Part shown: in pieces, positions 1-8,000 of the stretch
Numbering within the stretch: the stretch's first letter is position 1
Layout: every line of letters begins with the position of its first letter
IMG/VR virus record: IMGVR_UViG_3300010885_051812
Location: 1-23,787 of that record
Reading direction: 5' to 3' (one strand)
DNA from: a virus
DNA length: 23,787 bases
The notes under the pieces: model-generated
Databases searched by the model: none
Seen by the model: only the letters and a program-made list of their open reading frames with translations
What the model was told of the DNA's origin: nothing
Position numbers and translations under genes: made by a program

Positions 1-142
1 AAGTCTTTAAATACACCTTAACACAATATTTTGCCTTCTCTCTAATTTCTTCTAGATTATCACAATTATCAAGTTCTCTAGACATTCTCTCATACTCAAA
101 AATTTTATTAAGATTGTTAAGTTTCACGTCATTTGGGTTCAT
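1..142 (-). CDS. Small phage protein of unknown function, 3' end cut by window edge
   Basis: An open frame starts at the ATG at 142-140 and runs off the left edge after 47 codons. It begins MNPNDVKLNNLNKIFEYERM and is rich in charged residues and Leu/Ile, so it is probably alpha-helical. Its start overlaps the stop of the preceding gene by four bases (ATGA), and an AGGAG ribosome site lies at 150-154, seven bases upstream; together these make it a credible translationally coupled gene. From memory, T4-like cyanophages carry similar proteins of about 50-70 residues, with an 'EYE+xSREID' style segment, next to the large terminase gene; that is recall, not a search. Function unknown. The C-terminus is outside the window. 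Confidence 0.72.
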   Translation of the reverse strand, partial: MNPNDVKLNNLNKIFEYERMSRELDNCDNLEEIREKAKYCVKVYLKT

Positions 143-1128
143 TTAAGTACTCCTGCAAATAGATAAGGTTTTGTTGGGTCAATCTTGGATGGTTTATATG
201 TTAAAACTACAGAACCTGGATAAATCTTATTAGCTTCAAAATTTACTTCTTCCTTTGTTGGTCTTTTAAAGTTTGGGAAAAATATTTGAATATATCTTGG
301 AGTTCCTTTCCAACTTACTAAAATCTTATAAGTATTTCCCGATTGCTGTATCTTGGTATATTCTTCTTTTAATTTATTACTTTTTTTGCCCCAATTAGCC
401 GCACCTACTTTACGACATCTTACCAAAGCTGCCGAACTATATGCACTAGGCCAGACATCAAATCTAGATTTAACCTTATAATAACAAGCATCCTTGGTTC
501 CACTACCTTTTCCTGGAATGTCTTTTGTGGCTTCCGACAGCTTAAAGAATTCTTTGAGGTCAGGTTCAGCCTTTACATAATTTTTGTTATTCTTGCCTTT
601 AGCAAAAGTTTTTACATTGATTGGCTTTGCCGCTCCAGTTTTTTTCTGCTGTTTTGGGTCTTCTTGTCTTTTACGACTAATTGCAGAGCGAATTAATGCT
701 TCACCCTTTTCACCTTTTCTTTTGAGTGCTCTTAATCTTCCACTGCTAAAACATTTTGGAGTTTTAGACTCTCCAGCTTCATTTGCACAAGGGGAACCAT
801 CAGCTTGAATCCATCCAGGTTTTCCATCTTTAGATTTAGACCCCTTAAACCAATGATGTAAAGTTCCCTCATTTACTTTATCTTTTTTTGCCAAAGTCTC
901 CATTTTCTTCAATCTAGTATAATAATCTGGAAATTCTCCTAGATGCTGCAATGCAATATCAGTTGCTAAATCAGTATCTTTTGTGTGTTCGTGTTCTATA
1001 GGAACTCCAATTTTAAGTTGCTTTGTAATTGAACTTAAGGGCACTCCATGCTTCTTTGCAATTTCTTCTGGAGATTTATGTCCCTTAATCTGCTCAAAAA
1101 TTAAAAGAAGTTCTGAAAATGTTTTCAT
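139..1128 (-). CDS. Multidomain phage protein with DUF5661-like and DUF5872-like segments, function unknown
   Basis: This 329-residue, Lys-rich protein has four visible parts. Residues ~15-75 contain an EIAKKHGVPLSSI helix-turn-helix-like stretch, then the IEHEHTKD...HLGEFPDYYTRL pattern typical of DUF5661. Residues ~90-175 carry GKPGWIQADGSPCA, a Cys/Lys-rich PKC segment and basic helices, as in DUF5872. Residues ~210-255 contain FDVWPSAYSSAALVRCRK, a motif common in marine phages and large DNA viruses. Residues ~265-329 form a short domain with VSWKGTPRYIQIFFP and KIYPGSVVLTYKPS that I recall from cyanophage proteins. Four cysteines sit at CANEAG, PKCF, DACYY and VRCRK. The gene lies just after gp16, where T4 has gp17. 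Its basic character would suit DNA or virion association, but that is inference. No Shine-Dalgarno is visible; the first ATG follows the gp16 stop by eight bases and a late-promoter-like motif overlaps that stop. Confidence 0.78.
   Translation of the reverse strand: MKTFSELLLIFEQIKGHKSPEEIAKKHGVPLSSITKQLKIGVPIEHEHTKDTDLATDIALQHLGEFPDYYTRLKKMETLAKKDKVNEGTLHHWFKGSKSKDGKPGWIQADGSPCANEAGESKTPKCFSSGRLRALKRKGEKGEALIRSAISRKRQEDPKQQKKTGAAKPINVKTFAKGKNNKNYVKAEPDLKEFFKLSEATKDIPGKGSGTKDACYYKVKSRFDVWPSAYSSAALVRCRKVGAANWGKKSNKLKEEYTKIQQSGNTYKILVSWKGTPRYIQIFFPNFKRPTKEEVNFEANKIYPGSVVLTYKPSKIDPTKPYLFAGVLK
150..154 (-). promoter_or_regulatory. Ribosome site of the left-edge small gene
   Basis: AGGAG on the minus strand, seven bases before the ATG at 142, inside the end of the preceding gene. 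It supports the partial left-edge ORF as a real gene. Confidence 0.6.
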
Positions 1129-1136
1129 TTTTTTAA

Positions 1137-1592
1137 TTATTTATTATTACTATCTTTTAAAAACTTTTGAAGCTCTGCTGTAGACCCTACAAATACTGCA
1201 TTAGTAGTTTGATTTGTAATAGTTTGTTTTTTAGTTTCTTCCTCTTCATTTAACTTTTTCATTTTTTGATGGCGGTCTAGATAACCATCGTCTAACTCCT
1301 TAGCAATTTTTATCAGGTTACCTAAAACTTCAAAATCTCTTGCTTTTTGAGTATTTTTTGCAACTTCAAACATTTCATAAATTACCTCATTAATGGTAGA
1401 AGATAAATCATAGTTATTTGTTCTAGAATAATTATAATCAAGGCTTATATCCTCTTTTTGGTTACCTTTTTTTGCTTCTTTATTATTTTTTATAATTTTT
1501 GCTGAAGTATTCCTTACCTCTTTAGCCTCCACTTCAATAACTGGAGAATTAATATTTAAGGCCTCATCTATCTTTTCAAATCTTTTAGTCAT
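1137..1592 (-). CDS. gp16: Small terminase subunit, T4 gp16 type
   Basis: Small subunit of the DNA-packaging terminase, which recognises phage DNA and regulates the large subunit gp17 at the portal. The protein has 151 residues (T4 gp16 has 164). It starts MTKRFEKIDEALNI, has a charged, low-complexity linker (residues ~20-50), and then a helical core with LDYNYSRTNNYDLSS, ARDFEVLGNLIKIAKEL and LDRHQKMKKLNEEE. This matches the layout of cyanophage gp16: a disordered N-terminus, then the helical oligomerisation region. The C-terminus (NAVFVGSTAELQKFLKD) resembles the tail that in the T4 group may contact gp17. The start overlaps the gp15 stop by four bases, with AGGTGA at 1599-1604 as the ribosome site. 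The assignment rests on this pattern and on position directly after gp15. Confidence 0.85.
   Translation of the reverse strand: MTKRFEKIDEALNINSPVIEVEAKEVRNTSAKIIKNNKEAKKGNQKEDISLDYNYSRTNNYDLSSTINEVIYEMFEVAKNTQKARDFEVLGNLIKIAKELDDGYLDRHQKMKKLNEEEETKKQTITNQTTNAVFVGSTAELQKFLKDSNNK
1138..1145 (-). promoter_or_regulatory. Late-promoter-like AATAAATA at the end of gp16
   Basis: AATAAATA on the minus strand overlapping the gp16 TAA stop, nine bases before the ATG of the DUF5661/DUF5872-like gene. The spacing would leave a very short leader, so this copy is less convincing than the others. Confidence 0.35.
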
Positions 1593-2644
1593 ACATCTTC
1601 ACCTTTTCTTGGGCTATAAATTTTACCATCACCAAAATTAAAGATTTCTTCATTAAAACCAAAATCATCGCCAAGTTGAATTAAATCATCATCAGATGAT
1701 GTGATTGCATTAATTGTATCACCTTCCTGATGTTCTGATATTACTGTATTATCTTTACCTCTTATTACAGTTAAAGTATTATTATTAATATCTGTAATAT
1801 ACATATTTTCATCATTAATTTGAATGTAACTATTTACAACTAAAGATGTTGCATCGGATACATTAAATTTTGTTATATTTATTGAAATATTTTGAGTTAA
1901 TGTAGTGGTTTCATCTTCATTATAGTCTTTAATCGCTCTTGGTGATACTTTGTAACGAGCCACTCTAGATGCATTCACAGTAGTTGTATCACTATAGTAA
2001 TCAATCTGAACTTTCTTGATAAGTTTTTGATTATCATTAGAAGGAATTTGACCATAAAATGAAATCTTTGCATTAAAAGTCAGAGTACATTGAATAAATC
2101 TTCTGGTATCAAAATTACCTTCATATTCATCTTGAAATGATGATATATTTTGAAGAACAATTGGAGTATCTTTAGTATCACCTAATGTTGATACTAAATT
2201 AACTGAAAGATTATACTCTGGTCGAAATCTTGGGAGTATTTGTTCTATAATTTGAAACATATCATCTTTATTTTTAGTCGCAATACTTAACTCTAAAGGT
2301 AAAATATAAGGTATAGGCATATTGATGTTGGTAGGAGTATTATTAACTCCATAAGTAGTTTTAAATGTTTGCGCATTTGAAGATTTACGAGCACCATCAT
2401 ATGAAAGCTGACCTTCTTGGAACGACATTCTAGGTAATGTGATTGCATCACGGTTCTGCAAATCTGGTTTTTCTTCTATTCTTGCTAAAAACTTTTGAAT
2501 TGGTCCATATCTGATTGGAACTTTAATATAACTAAAATCTTCATCCTCACCATTTTGATGGCGAACATAAATATCATTAAAAAGAGACCCAAAAGCAACG
2601 GAAGTTCTGCTTATAATTTCGTAATAAAAGTGTTTACCCGACAT
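1589..2644 (-). CDS. gp15: Tail sheath stabilizer and completion protein, T4 gp15 type
   Basis: gp15 forms the hexameric ring that ends the tail tube and sheath and joins the tail to the neck. The protein aligns by eye with T4 gp15 over residues ~1-245: FGSLFNDIYVRHQ, the VPIRYGPIQKFLARI segment, ITLPRMSF, and above all KDDMFQIIEQILPRFRPEYN, which is nearly identical in T4; then the RRFIQCTLTF strand and VSPRAI. At 351 residues it is about 80 longer than T4 gp15 (272). The extra part is a C-terminal module at ~255-315 (SYIQINDENMYITDI...LTVIRGKDNT...EHQEGD) plus an acidic tail; the same module type recurs in other large genes here. The start is the first ATG after gp14; an AATAAATA motif lies 18 bases upstream. 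Confidence 0.92.
   Translation of the reverse strand: MSGKHFYYEIISRTSVAFGSLFNDIYVRHQNGEDEDFSYIKVPIRYGPIQKFLARIEEKPDLQNRDAITLPRMSFQEGQLSYDGARKSSNAQTFKTTYGVNNTPTNINMPIPYILPLELSIATKNKDDMFQIIEQILPRFRPEYNLSVNLVSTLGDTKDTPIVLQNISSFQDEYEGNFDTRRFIQCTLTFNAKISFYGQIPSNDNQKLIKKVQIDYYSDTTTVNASRVARYKVSPRAIKDYNEDETTTLTQNISINITKFNVSDATSLVVNSYIQINDENMYITDINNNTLTVIRGKDNTVISEHQEGDTINAITSSDDDLIQLGDDFGFNEEIFNFGDGKIYSPRKGEDV
1599..1604 (-). promoter_or_regulatory. Ribosome site of gp16 inside gp15
   Basis: AGGTGA on the minus strand within the last codons of gp15, six bases before the gp16 ATG. With the ATGA overlap it supports the chosen gp16 start. Confidence 0.65.
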
Positions 2645-2662
2645 AACCGTTAAGCATTCTTA

Positions 2663-2670
2663 TATTTATT
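2663..2670 (-). promoter_or_regulatory. Late-promoter-like AATAAATA before gp15
   Basis: AATAAATA on the minus strand; its first base is the first base of the gp14 stop complement region, so it touches the TAA stop, and it lies 18 bases before the gp15 ATG. It could drive gp15 and the overlapping gp16. Confidence 0.5.
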
Positions 2671-4040
2671 TAGAATACGCCAAACTGATTTATCTCCGAA
2701 GAATCTATAATACTATTAGCTTTTACTTCAATCTCTTTATTTGTCGCAAATTTATTATACAAGTCATCGGTATCCACAGAATAAACCTTATAGCTAGCAC
2801 CCACTCCTACAATAGTTTCGCCCACAGCAAAACTACCATCAATGATTGATACTTTAAGAGTTCTAGTAGGATAATCCCAATCTTTAACATATGCTTTGGT
2901 ATTAGTTACACTTCCTGTTATAATATCATTGAGCTTATAAATTCCTGTAGAAATTCCAATAGAGGCTCCAATTTGAATTGAAGGTGATACTGTATATCCA
3001 GTTCCAGCATTGATGTACCTAGTTGAAGTTACAATACCTGTAGTTGTTATAATTGAAATTGCACTTGCATTTACTCCAGTAATAGAAGTTGAAATCGAAA
3101 CTATAGGTGCAGATGAATAATTAGAACCACTATTTACAATAGTGATAGGAGCCAATACTCCGGTCCCAATTAGACAAGTTCCTATAAAGTTACTTCCTGA
3201 ATTTGATGATATTTTTATTTTAGGCGGAATTGTATAGCCAAATCCTGGATTTATAATTAAGATTTTATCAATAGTGCTTGCATTTCCTATAGTTTTTAAT
3301 GTTGCTACAGCAGTAGCAGTTTCACCTCCTGGAGGAGCATTCTCAATTTGAACTTTAGGCATAGATTTAAACCCATAACCTCCATTAATAATGTCTACAT
3401 AATATACTGATTTTTTATTTGTAGATGACGCTAATCCAACAGATACTTGAGCGTTTACAGTATCCGAATCTATCATTTGCAAAGTTTGAATATATCCAAA
3501 GTTTTTTATAGATTCATCCACGCTTTCAATACCAGTATCAATAATTTCATCTTCATATTCAAATAATTCACATTTTAATTGATATGAATATAAATTATTT
3601 AACTGATAAAAAGGTCTTTTAACATCTACATATTTAACTTCAAATAAAGCTTTATCTATTGGAAAATAAATTAAGTCACCTTCCTGTGGTCTGGACGTAA
3701 GTTTAATATCTACATTATTTTTTATAAATGGAAGTATAATTTGCTCATACCTTTCTTTTGAAATTACAAAAGTAATTTCATCAGTACTACGGACTCCAAA
3801 TTTACTTAAAATATCACCTTGTCCTCCAAATCCATCATATGTTAATACATAACCTTCAATTGAAAATCCCATATCAAATTTAGAAACTAACAATTCTTTA
3901 ATTATAGTTTTTTCAGTAATAAATTTTCTAGGCAAATATACAACATCCTGCCCTCCCATTTTAATTAGTTCATTGACTAAATTTTGTACTAGACCCTGTT
4001 CGGACTTTGAACCATTTAAAAAATAGGGATTTAATGCCAT
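2670..4040 (-). CDS. gp14: Neck protein, T4 gp14 type, enlarged by inserted beta repeats
   Basis: gp14 works with gp13 in the neck that closes the filled head and receives the tail. Residues ~1-190 match T4 gp14: LNPYFLNGS, a MGGQDVVYLPRKFI segment (T4 has MRGVECYYVPREY), SKFGVRSTDEITF, and the diagnostic EGDLIYFPIDKALFEVKYV followed by PFYQL. The protein has 456 residues against 256 in T4. The excess lies between this core and a T4-like end (KEIEVKANSI...INQFGVF): four copies of a 'N(G/P/S/A)G.GY....P.(V/I).I' unit at residues ~220, 265, 305 and 345, then a module with LNDIITGSVTNTKAYVKDWD and GSFAVGETIVG. The start is four bases after gp13, with ribosome site AGGAT at 4047-4051. The gp14 identity is secure; what the insert does is unknown. 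Confidence 0.91.
   Translation of the reverse strand: MALNPYFLNGSKSEQGLVQNLVNELIKMGGQDVVYLPRKFITEKTIIKELLVSKFDMGFSIEGYVLTYDGFGGQGDILSKFGVRSTDEITFVISKERYEQIILPFIKNNVDIKLTSRPQEGDLIYFPIDKALFEVKYVDVKRPFYQLNNLYSYQLKCELFEYEDEIIDTGIESVDESIKNFGYIQTLQMIDSDTVNAQVSVGLASSTNKKSVYYVDIINGGYGFKSMPKVQIENAPPGGETATAVATLKTIGNASTIDKILIINPGFGYTIPPKIKISSNSGSNFIGTCLIGTGVLAPITIVNSGSNYSSAPIVSISTSITGVNASAISIITTTGIVTSTRYINAGTGYTVSPSIQIGASIGISTGIYKLNDIITGSVTNTKAYVKDWDYPTRTLKVSIIDGSFAVGETIVGVGASYKVYSVDTDDLYNKFATNKEIEVKANSIIDSSEINQFGVF
2960..3420 (-). repeat. Four GxGY beta repeats inserted in gp14
   Basis: Protein-level repeat. NGGYGFKSMPKVQI, NPGFGYTIPPKIKI, NSGSNYSSAPIVSI and NAGTGYTVSPSIQI are spaced by about 40-45 residues. 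Each looks like a strand, a Gly-rich turn with an aromatic residue, then Pro and a second strand. T4 gp14 lacks them. The DNA has diverged, so this is not a recent tandem duplication. Confidence 0.75.
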
Positions 4041-4044
4041 ATAA

Positions 4045-4860
4045 TTATCCTATCAACCCTAAAGGTGGAAGTTCATATTCATCTCGGAGTTGTTTTTCAA
4101 TTGCTTCTAGTTCTCTCTGTGCATCGTTTAAAATTCTCTCTCCATTCATTGTAACTCCCCCTAATAACTGAACTCCGTTATATTTAATCAAATTTATACC
4201 CCATTGCTGCTTGATTGAAGCAATTAAATATTTTTTAAGCCAATAATCGTTGTAAATTTTAGGAAATTCTTCAGGACTAACAATTCTATAACAATCTATA
4301 ATAATATAATAATCTGGAGTAACCATAGACCAATCAATATCAAGATATAGTCTATGATTTTTTTTATTGAATCTTAATTGAACATCAGGTGTAATAATGC
4401 GACTAATATCTTCTAGATAAGATTTTGTCATCGCATAATTTAATAAGTCTAATGTTCCAAAATAGTACAAGTCATTTAAAAAGATTTGATACTTAATGTT
4501 AAACATTCCACTTGAAATGCTACTTGAATCTGACTTAAACACGCTATTTATACTTACAACCGTATCGGGTAAAGGTATAAAGTTTTGAGCTTCTTCTATA
4601 ATTGCTGTAGTAATTCCAGTAGCAGAACGCGCAGTTTGATATACTGGATTCTTTTTAATAATATCAGTTTCTGACTTCAATATTTTATGCTTTAGAAAAA
4701 CTCTTTGAATACCATCAAAGTGTCTCTCTTGAAAATATTGAAGAGCGTCATCTAATCTATCATTGAGTTGTTCTTCCTCTACATTTATTTCAGAAATAGG
4801 AGCCCCTAATGCCCTTAAACAGTATTCAAGTAATTCATCTCTAGAATTTGGTTGGGCCAT
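4045..4860 (-). CDS. gp13: Neck protein, T4 gp13 type
   Basis: gp13 binds the portal after DNA packaging and, with gp14, completes the head so that the tail can attach. The 271-residue protein matches T4 gp13 (309) at both ends. The N-terminal RDELLEYCLRALGAPI and the following ALQYFQERHFDG parallel T4 LKDVILRRLGAPI and ALELYGEYHFDG. At the C-terminus, YWLKKYLIASIKQQWG, QLLGGVTMNGERILNDA and PPLGLIG parallel the T4 end, with GGVTIDGQRLIEEA and FGILVG. The middle is shorter than in T4. No strong Shine-Dalgarno is visible; an AATAAATA late-promoter-like motif lies 22 bases upstream. gp14 follows after four bases, so the two neck genes are very likely cotranscribed. Confidence 0.94.
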   Translation of the reverse strand: MAQPNSRDELLEYCLRALGAPISEINVEEEQLNDRLDDALQYFQERHFDGIQRVFLKHKILKSETDIIKKNPVYQTARSATGITTAIIEEAQNFIPLPDTVVSINSVFKSDSSSISSGMFNIKYQIFLNDLYYFGTLDLLNYAMTKSYLEDISRIITPDVQLRFNKKNHRLYLDIDWSMVTPDYYIIIDCYRIVSPEEFPKIYNDYWLKKYLIASIKQQWGINLIKYNGVQLLGGVTMNGERILNDAQRELEAIEKQLRDEYELPPLGLIG

Positions 4861-4882
4861 TTTAGTTTGATAGCGTTTATTT

Positions 4883-4890
4883 TATTTATT
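4883..4890 (-). promoter_or_regulatory. Late-promoter-like AATAAATA before gp13
   Basis: AATAAATA on the minus strand, overlapping the TAA stop of the 64-residue gene and 22 bases before the gp13 ATG. It would allow the neck genes to be transcribed apart from the giant upstream genes. Confidence 0.5.
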
Positions 4891-5080
4891 TTTCTAAAAT
4901 TAACTTTAGTAACTTTTTTATTTCTGAAATATCTTCTTCAATTTTTTGTATCTTATTTTCATTTTCAATTAATCTATTTCTAGATTGTATATACTCATTA
5001 TAACTGCTATTATTATTATTAATAATAGCATTATTAGTTTCATCTCGATATAAACCGATATGCCCTTTTACTGGTATCAT
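4886..5080 (-). CDS. Small conserved marine-phage protein with C-terminal coiled coil, function unknown
   Basis: The 64-residue protein starts MIPVKGHIGLYRDETNNAI, has an Asn/Ser-rich linker (residues ~21-28), and ends in a charged heptad-like helix (KIQKIEEDISEIKKLLKLIL) that is likely a coiled coil. I recall cyanophage ORFs with the same 'MIPVKGH.GLYRD' start and helical end next to gp13, so I treat it as a real conserved gene. Its ATG overlaps the stop of the 2479-residue gene (ATGA), suggesting coupled translation; a weak GAGGT lies at 5094-5098. Its size and coiled coil would suit a minor tail or neck accessory protein, but that is inference. Coding DNA for the linker is an AAT-repeat tract that also forms an inverted repeat. 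Confidence 0.78.
   Translation of the reverse strand: MIPVKGHIGLYRDETNNAIINNNNSSYNEYIQSRNRLIENENKIQKIEEDISEIKKLLKLILEK
5006..5029. repeat. AAT/ATT repeat with inverted-repeat arms inside the 64-residue gene
   Basis: Arms GCTATTATT and AATAATAGC are perfect complements (9 bp) around a 6-base ATTATT loop, within a trinucleotide tract that encodes the Ala-Ile-Ile/Asn-Asn stretch. It is too AT-rich for a terminator and is probably a simple repeat that can slip in length. Confidence 0.5.
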
Positions 5081-8000
5081 AATGTTGCAATTAACCTCAG
5101 ATCTCTAATTTTTGGAACATTTGCTTGGTCTGTTCCAGCCATTATAATTTTAATTTGATATCCTGTGAACGTTACATTACTCTTCATATTATACTCATAT
5201 GAGCTAAATTCATCTAAATTGCCAGAGGGTGGTACTAGAGTATCTGGAAGTCCATTACAGTTGCTTTGGTTAATTGTATTACCCCTAGAATCAATATTCC
5301 CATAGCCAGGGAATAATTGATATAGTTGATATTCATCTGGGGTATCATTTCTAAAAATACGATATAAAACTCTAATATCATTAGTAGTGTGACGATATGC
5401 ATCAAATAAAAGTTTTAAACTATCTGCAGGTTTTTCAAGTCTCACTGCTTGAGAAACATAGATTGCAGAGTTTGGGTCTTCAATTAATTTATTAATTCTA
5501 GAATCAGTTATATAATTAGATATTGGACTATCAATTCTATTCATAATAGAAATCATTCCAACTCTTTCTAAATCAATCATAGGTGACACCTTACTATCAA
5601 ACGTATTCAACTGAATTTGTAAAAATAGAGATTTATTACTTGGGGTGCTTAAATATTCAAGCTCGTTAACTCTTGAATATACTGCTCTCATTGTATTAAA
5701 AATATTATCCGAATTTAATGATATATCATCATATCCATTGTCAGTAAATGAGAGTTCATTTCCGTTTACGCTAGTTGCACTTAAAGTACGCACTTTAGAT
5801 GTTATTTCTGTATTAACTGGAGTTAGAATACTAGTAACTGGATGTAATATACTATAAGCTATATTTTGAGTTGCTCTTGGTACTTTATAACCTCCCAGAG
5901 AGTATGTATTATATAAGTATGAACCTCCAGTTTTAGTTTGTTTAAAATATTTGTTATCGTCTTGTGAAATTTTAATGTGATATTCATCTAATCCTATTGG
6001 ATAGCTAACATGATCAACATCTGCCATATTATGAGTTTTATTTATCTTTCTTAATGAAATTCCATTAAATTCATATTTAAATACAAGGTCATTAATGTAA
6101 TGTGATGTTGGTATTGTATTATCAACTCCACGATTATATGTGGGTAAGGTATTTAATGTAATAGTAGATGTAGATGTATTCACTCCAATATAGCCAATAA
6201 CCTCATCATTAATAATTAAATAACCAGTAGTTCCAATACCTATAGACCTACCTTCAAATGTAGTAAAATTGCTTACATTATTTAAGGTAATAGTTGTAGA
6301 AGATGAGGTTATATCTCCAATTAATTTAGAGGGCACATTATCAGGCTCAATTCCAGATATAGTAATTAAATTATTCTCCGAATACATTCCGTGATTATTA
6401 TGATTCACCTTAAAGTGCAATCCATCTTTGATTTGTAAAATCTCTGTAGGATATTTACCTGTAAGGGTAGTTCCATTAATAATTAAATCTCCACTAGATG
6501 TATTTAAATCTCCTTGAACATCATCTATTACCAGAGAATTTAATGCTGTTAATACAACAGAAGTATTTGGAATAGAAAGAACAACTTCTTTTCCTAAATT
6601 TCCAGTATCTTTATAATCTATTGTTAATACATCGCCAACAGAATATCCTGAACCTCCATTAGTTATGGTAGCGTAATAAGCAGAACCTGTACTAACGCCA
6701 AGTGTAATTTTGCCGCCAGAACCGCTACCGCTAATGGAAATTAAATCAACATTAGTATAAGAATTAACTCCTTGAGTATATCCAATACCTGAATTTACTA
6801 TTGTTAAAGATGAATTTAGAGATATTGTACCAAGAATTCTTTTTACTTTTGAAGTAAATGTAGAGTTTGAAGTTTGAGTTAGAGTGTAGTTAGATTGAAT
6901 TAAATTCACCTCAGATGAAGATAAATTAGTATTTAAGTTGACCAACAATGAGCGACTATAAGCTGTAATTGGATTTGGTTTTAAAGATGCAATTTGTCTA
7001 TTACCCACACCCAAAACTGGATTATAGAAACTTGCAGTCCCACTTGTAGAAGTGAAATTTGCTCGGTATAAATTAAATTTTAAATCCTCATATTGACTTG
7101 CATCCCAAGTTGATGCATTTTGTGATTTAAATAGAGAACCAAGAGTTGGTTGTTGCGAAACTATTACACGATTTCCATCTTGCGTATTTACTGATGTAAT
7201 ATCTTCCTCACCCATTCTAGAAATCCAAACAGTATAGCTATCCGAAGAAGAAATAAGAACTATACAATACGAATTTCCACCTTCTAGGTAAATTGGAGAT
7301 GGGAATGTAAATGTTGTAGCAACTAATGACGTATCAGATACATTAATATCCTTAGCCTCTAGAATTACCTCGCCAAAAGGTAATATTTTTTGAGTAGGAA
7401 CTCCATTTTGCATAGTTCTCACTTGCATAGTAACAGGAGCATCATTAGTATCTTTAGTTTTAAAGAATATATCACATTTTGTTATGTAAATTCCAGTTCT
7501 ATCTGTAACTTCAAATGATTGAGCTAATGGGTCGATAAAATTACTATTAGTTTCAGACCTATCTACAAAAGAAGTTGAAGTTTCAACAGTATTTGAACTA
7601 ATTGTATTAGAACTTGTCTCTGATACTGGAACTCTCTCAATAGTTGCATTACGAATACGAAGTGTATGTTCTTCTATATTTTCTATTAAGCCACTTGAGG
7701 TAAAACTAGCCTCTGCGCGACTATCTGTAGTTCCAGGTATAGTAGAATTTATAGAGCTTGAAGTTAAAGTAAAGGTTTTAGTTCCTGTTGTAAATTTAGG
7801 ATTTGTAGGAACGGTAGGGTCTGGAATAAACAATGACCCCAAAAAAGTTCCTGAGCTATCAGTAATTACTCTAATTTCTTTTACTATTGCAATTGCACCA
7901 CTTGTTTTACCAATCAAGCGCATTCCAGATGAGATGCTGCCATAATATTGAGAAATACTCTGCAATTCTAATGAATTTGTGTCTACATTTAATATTACAG

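Noticed and set aside
584-808. Plus-strand open frames at 584-808, 983-1183, 5645-5857, 8480-8671, 16095-16286, 16473-16673 and 21606-21794
   Set aside because: All lie opposite well-supported minus-strand genes, have no ribosome sites that I could see, and encode compositions expected of antisense shadows.
5006-5029. Inverted repeat as a transcription terminator
   Set aside because: The stem is almost wholly A-T with no strong G-C base pairs and lies inside a coding sequence.
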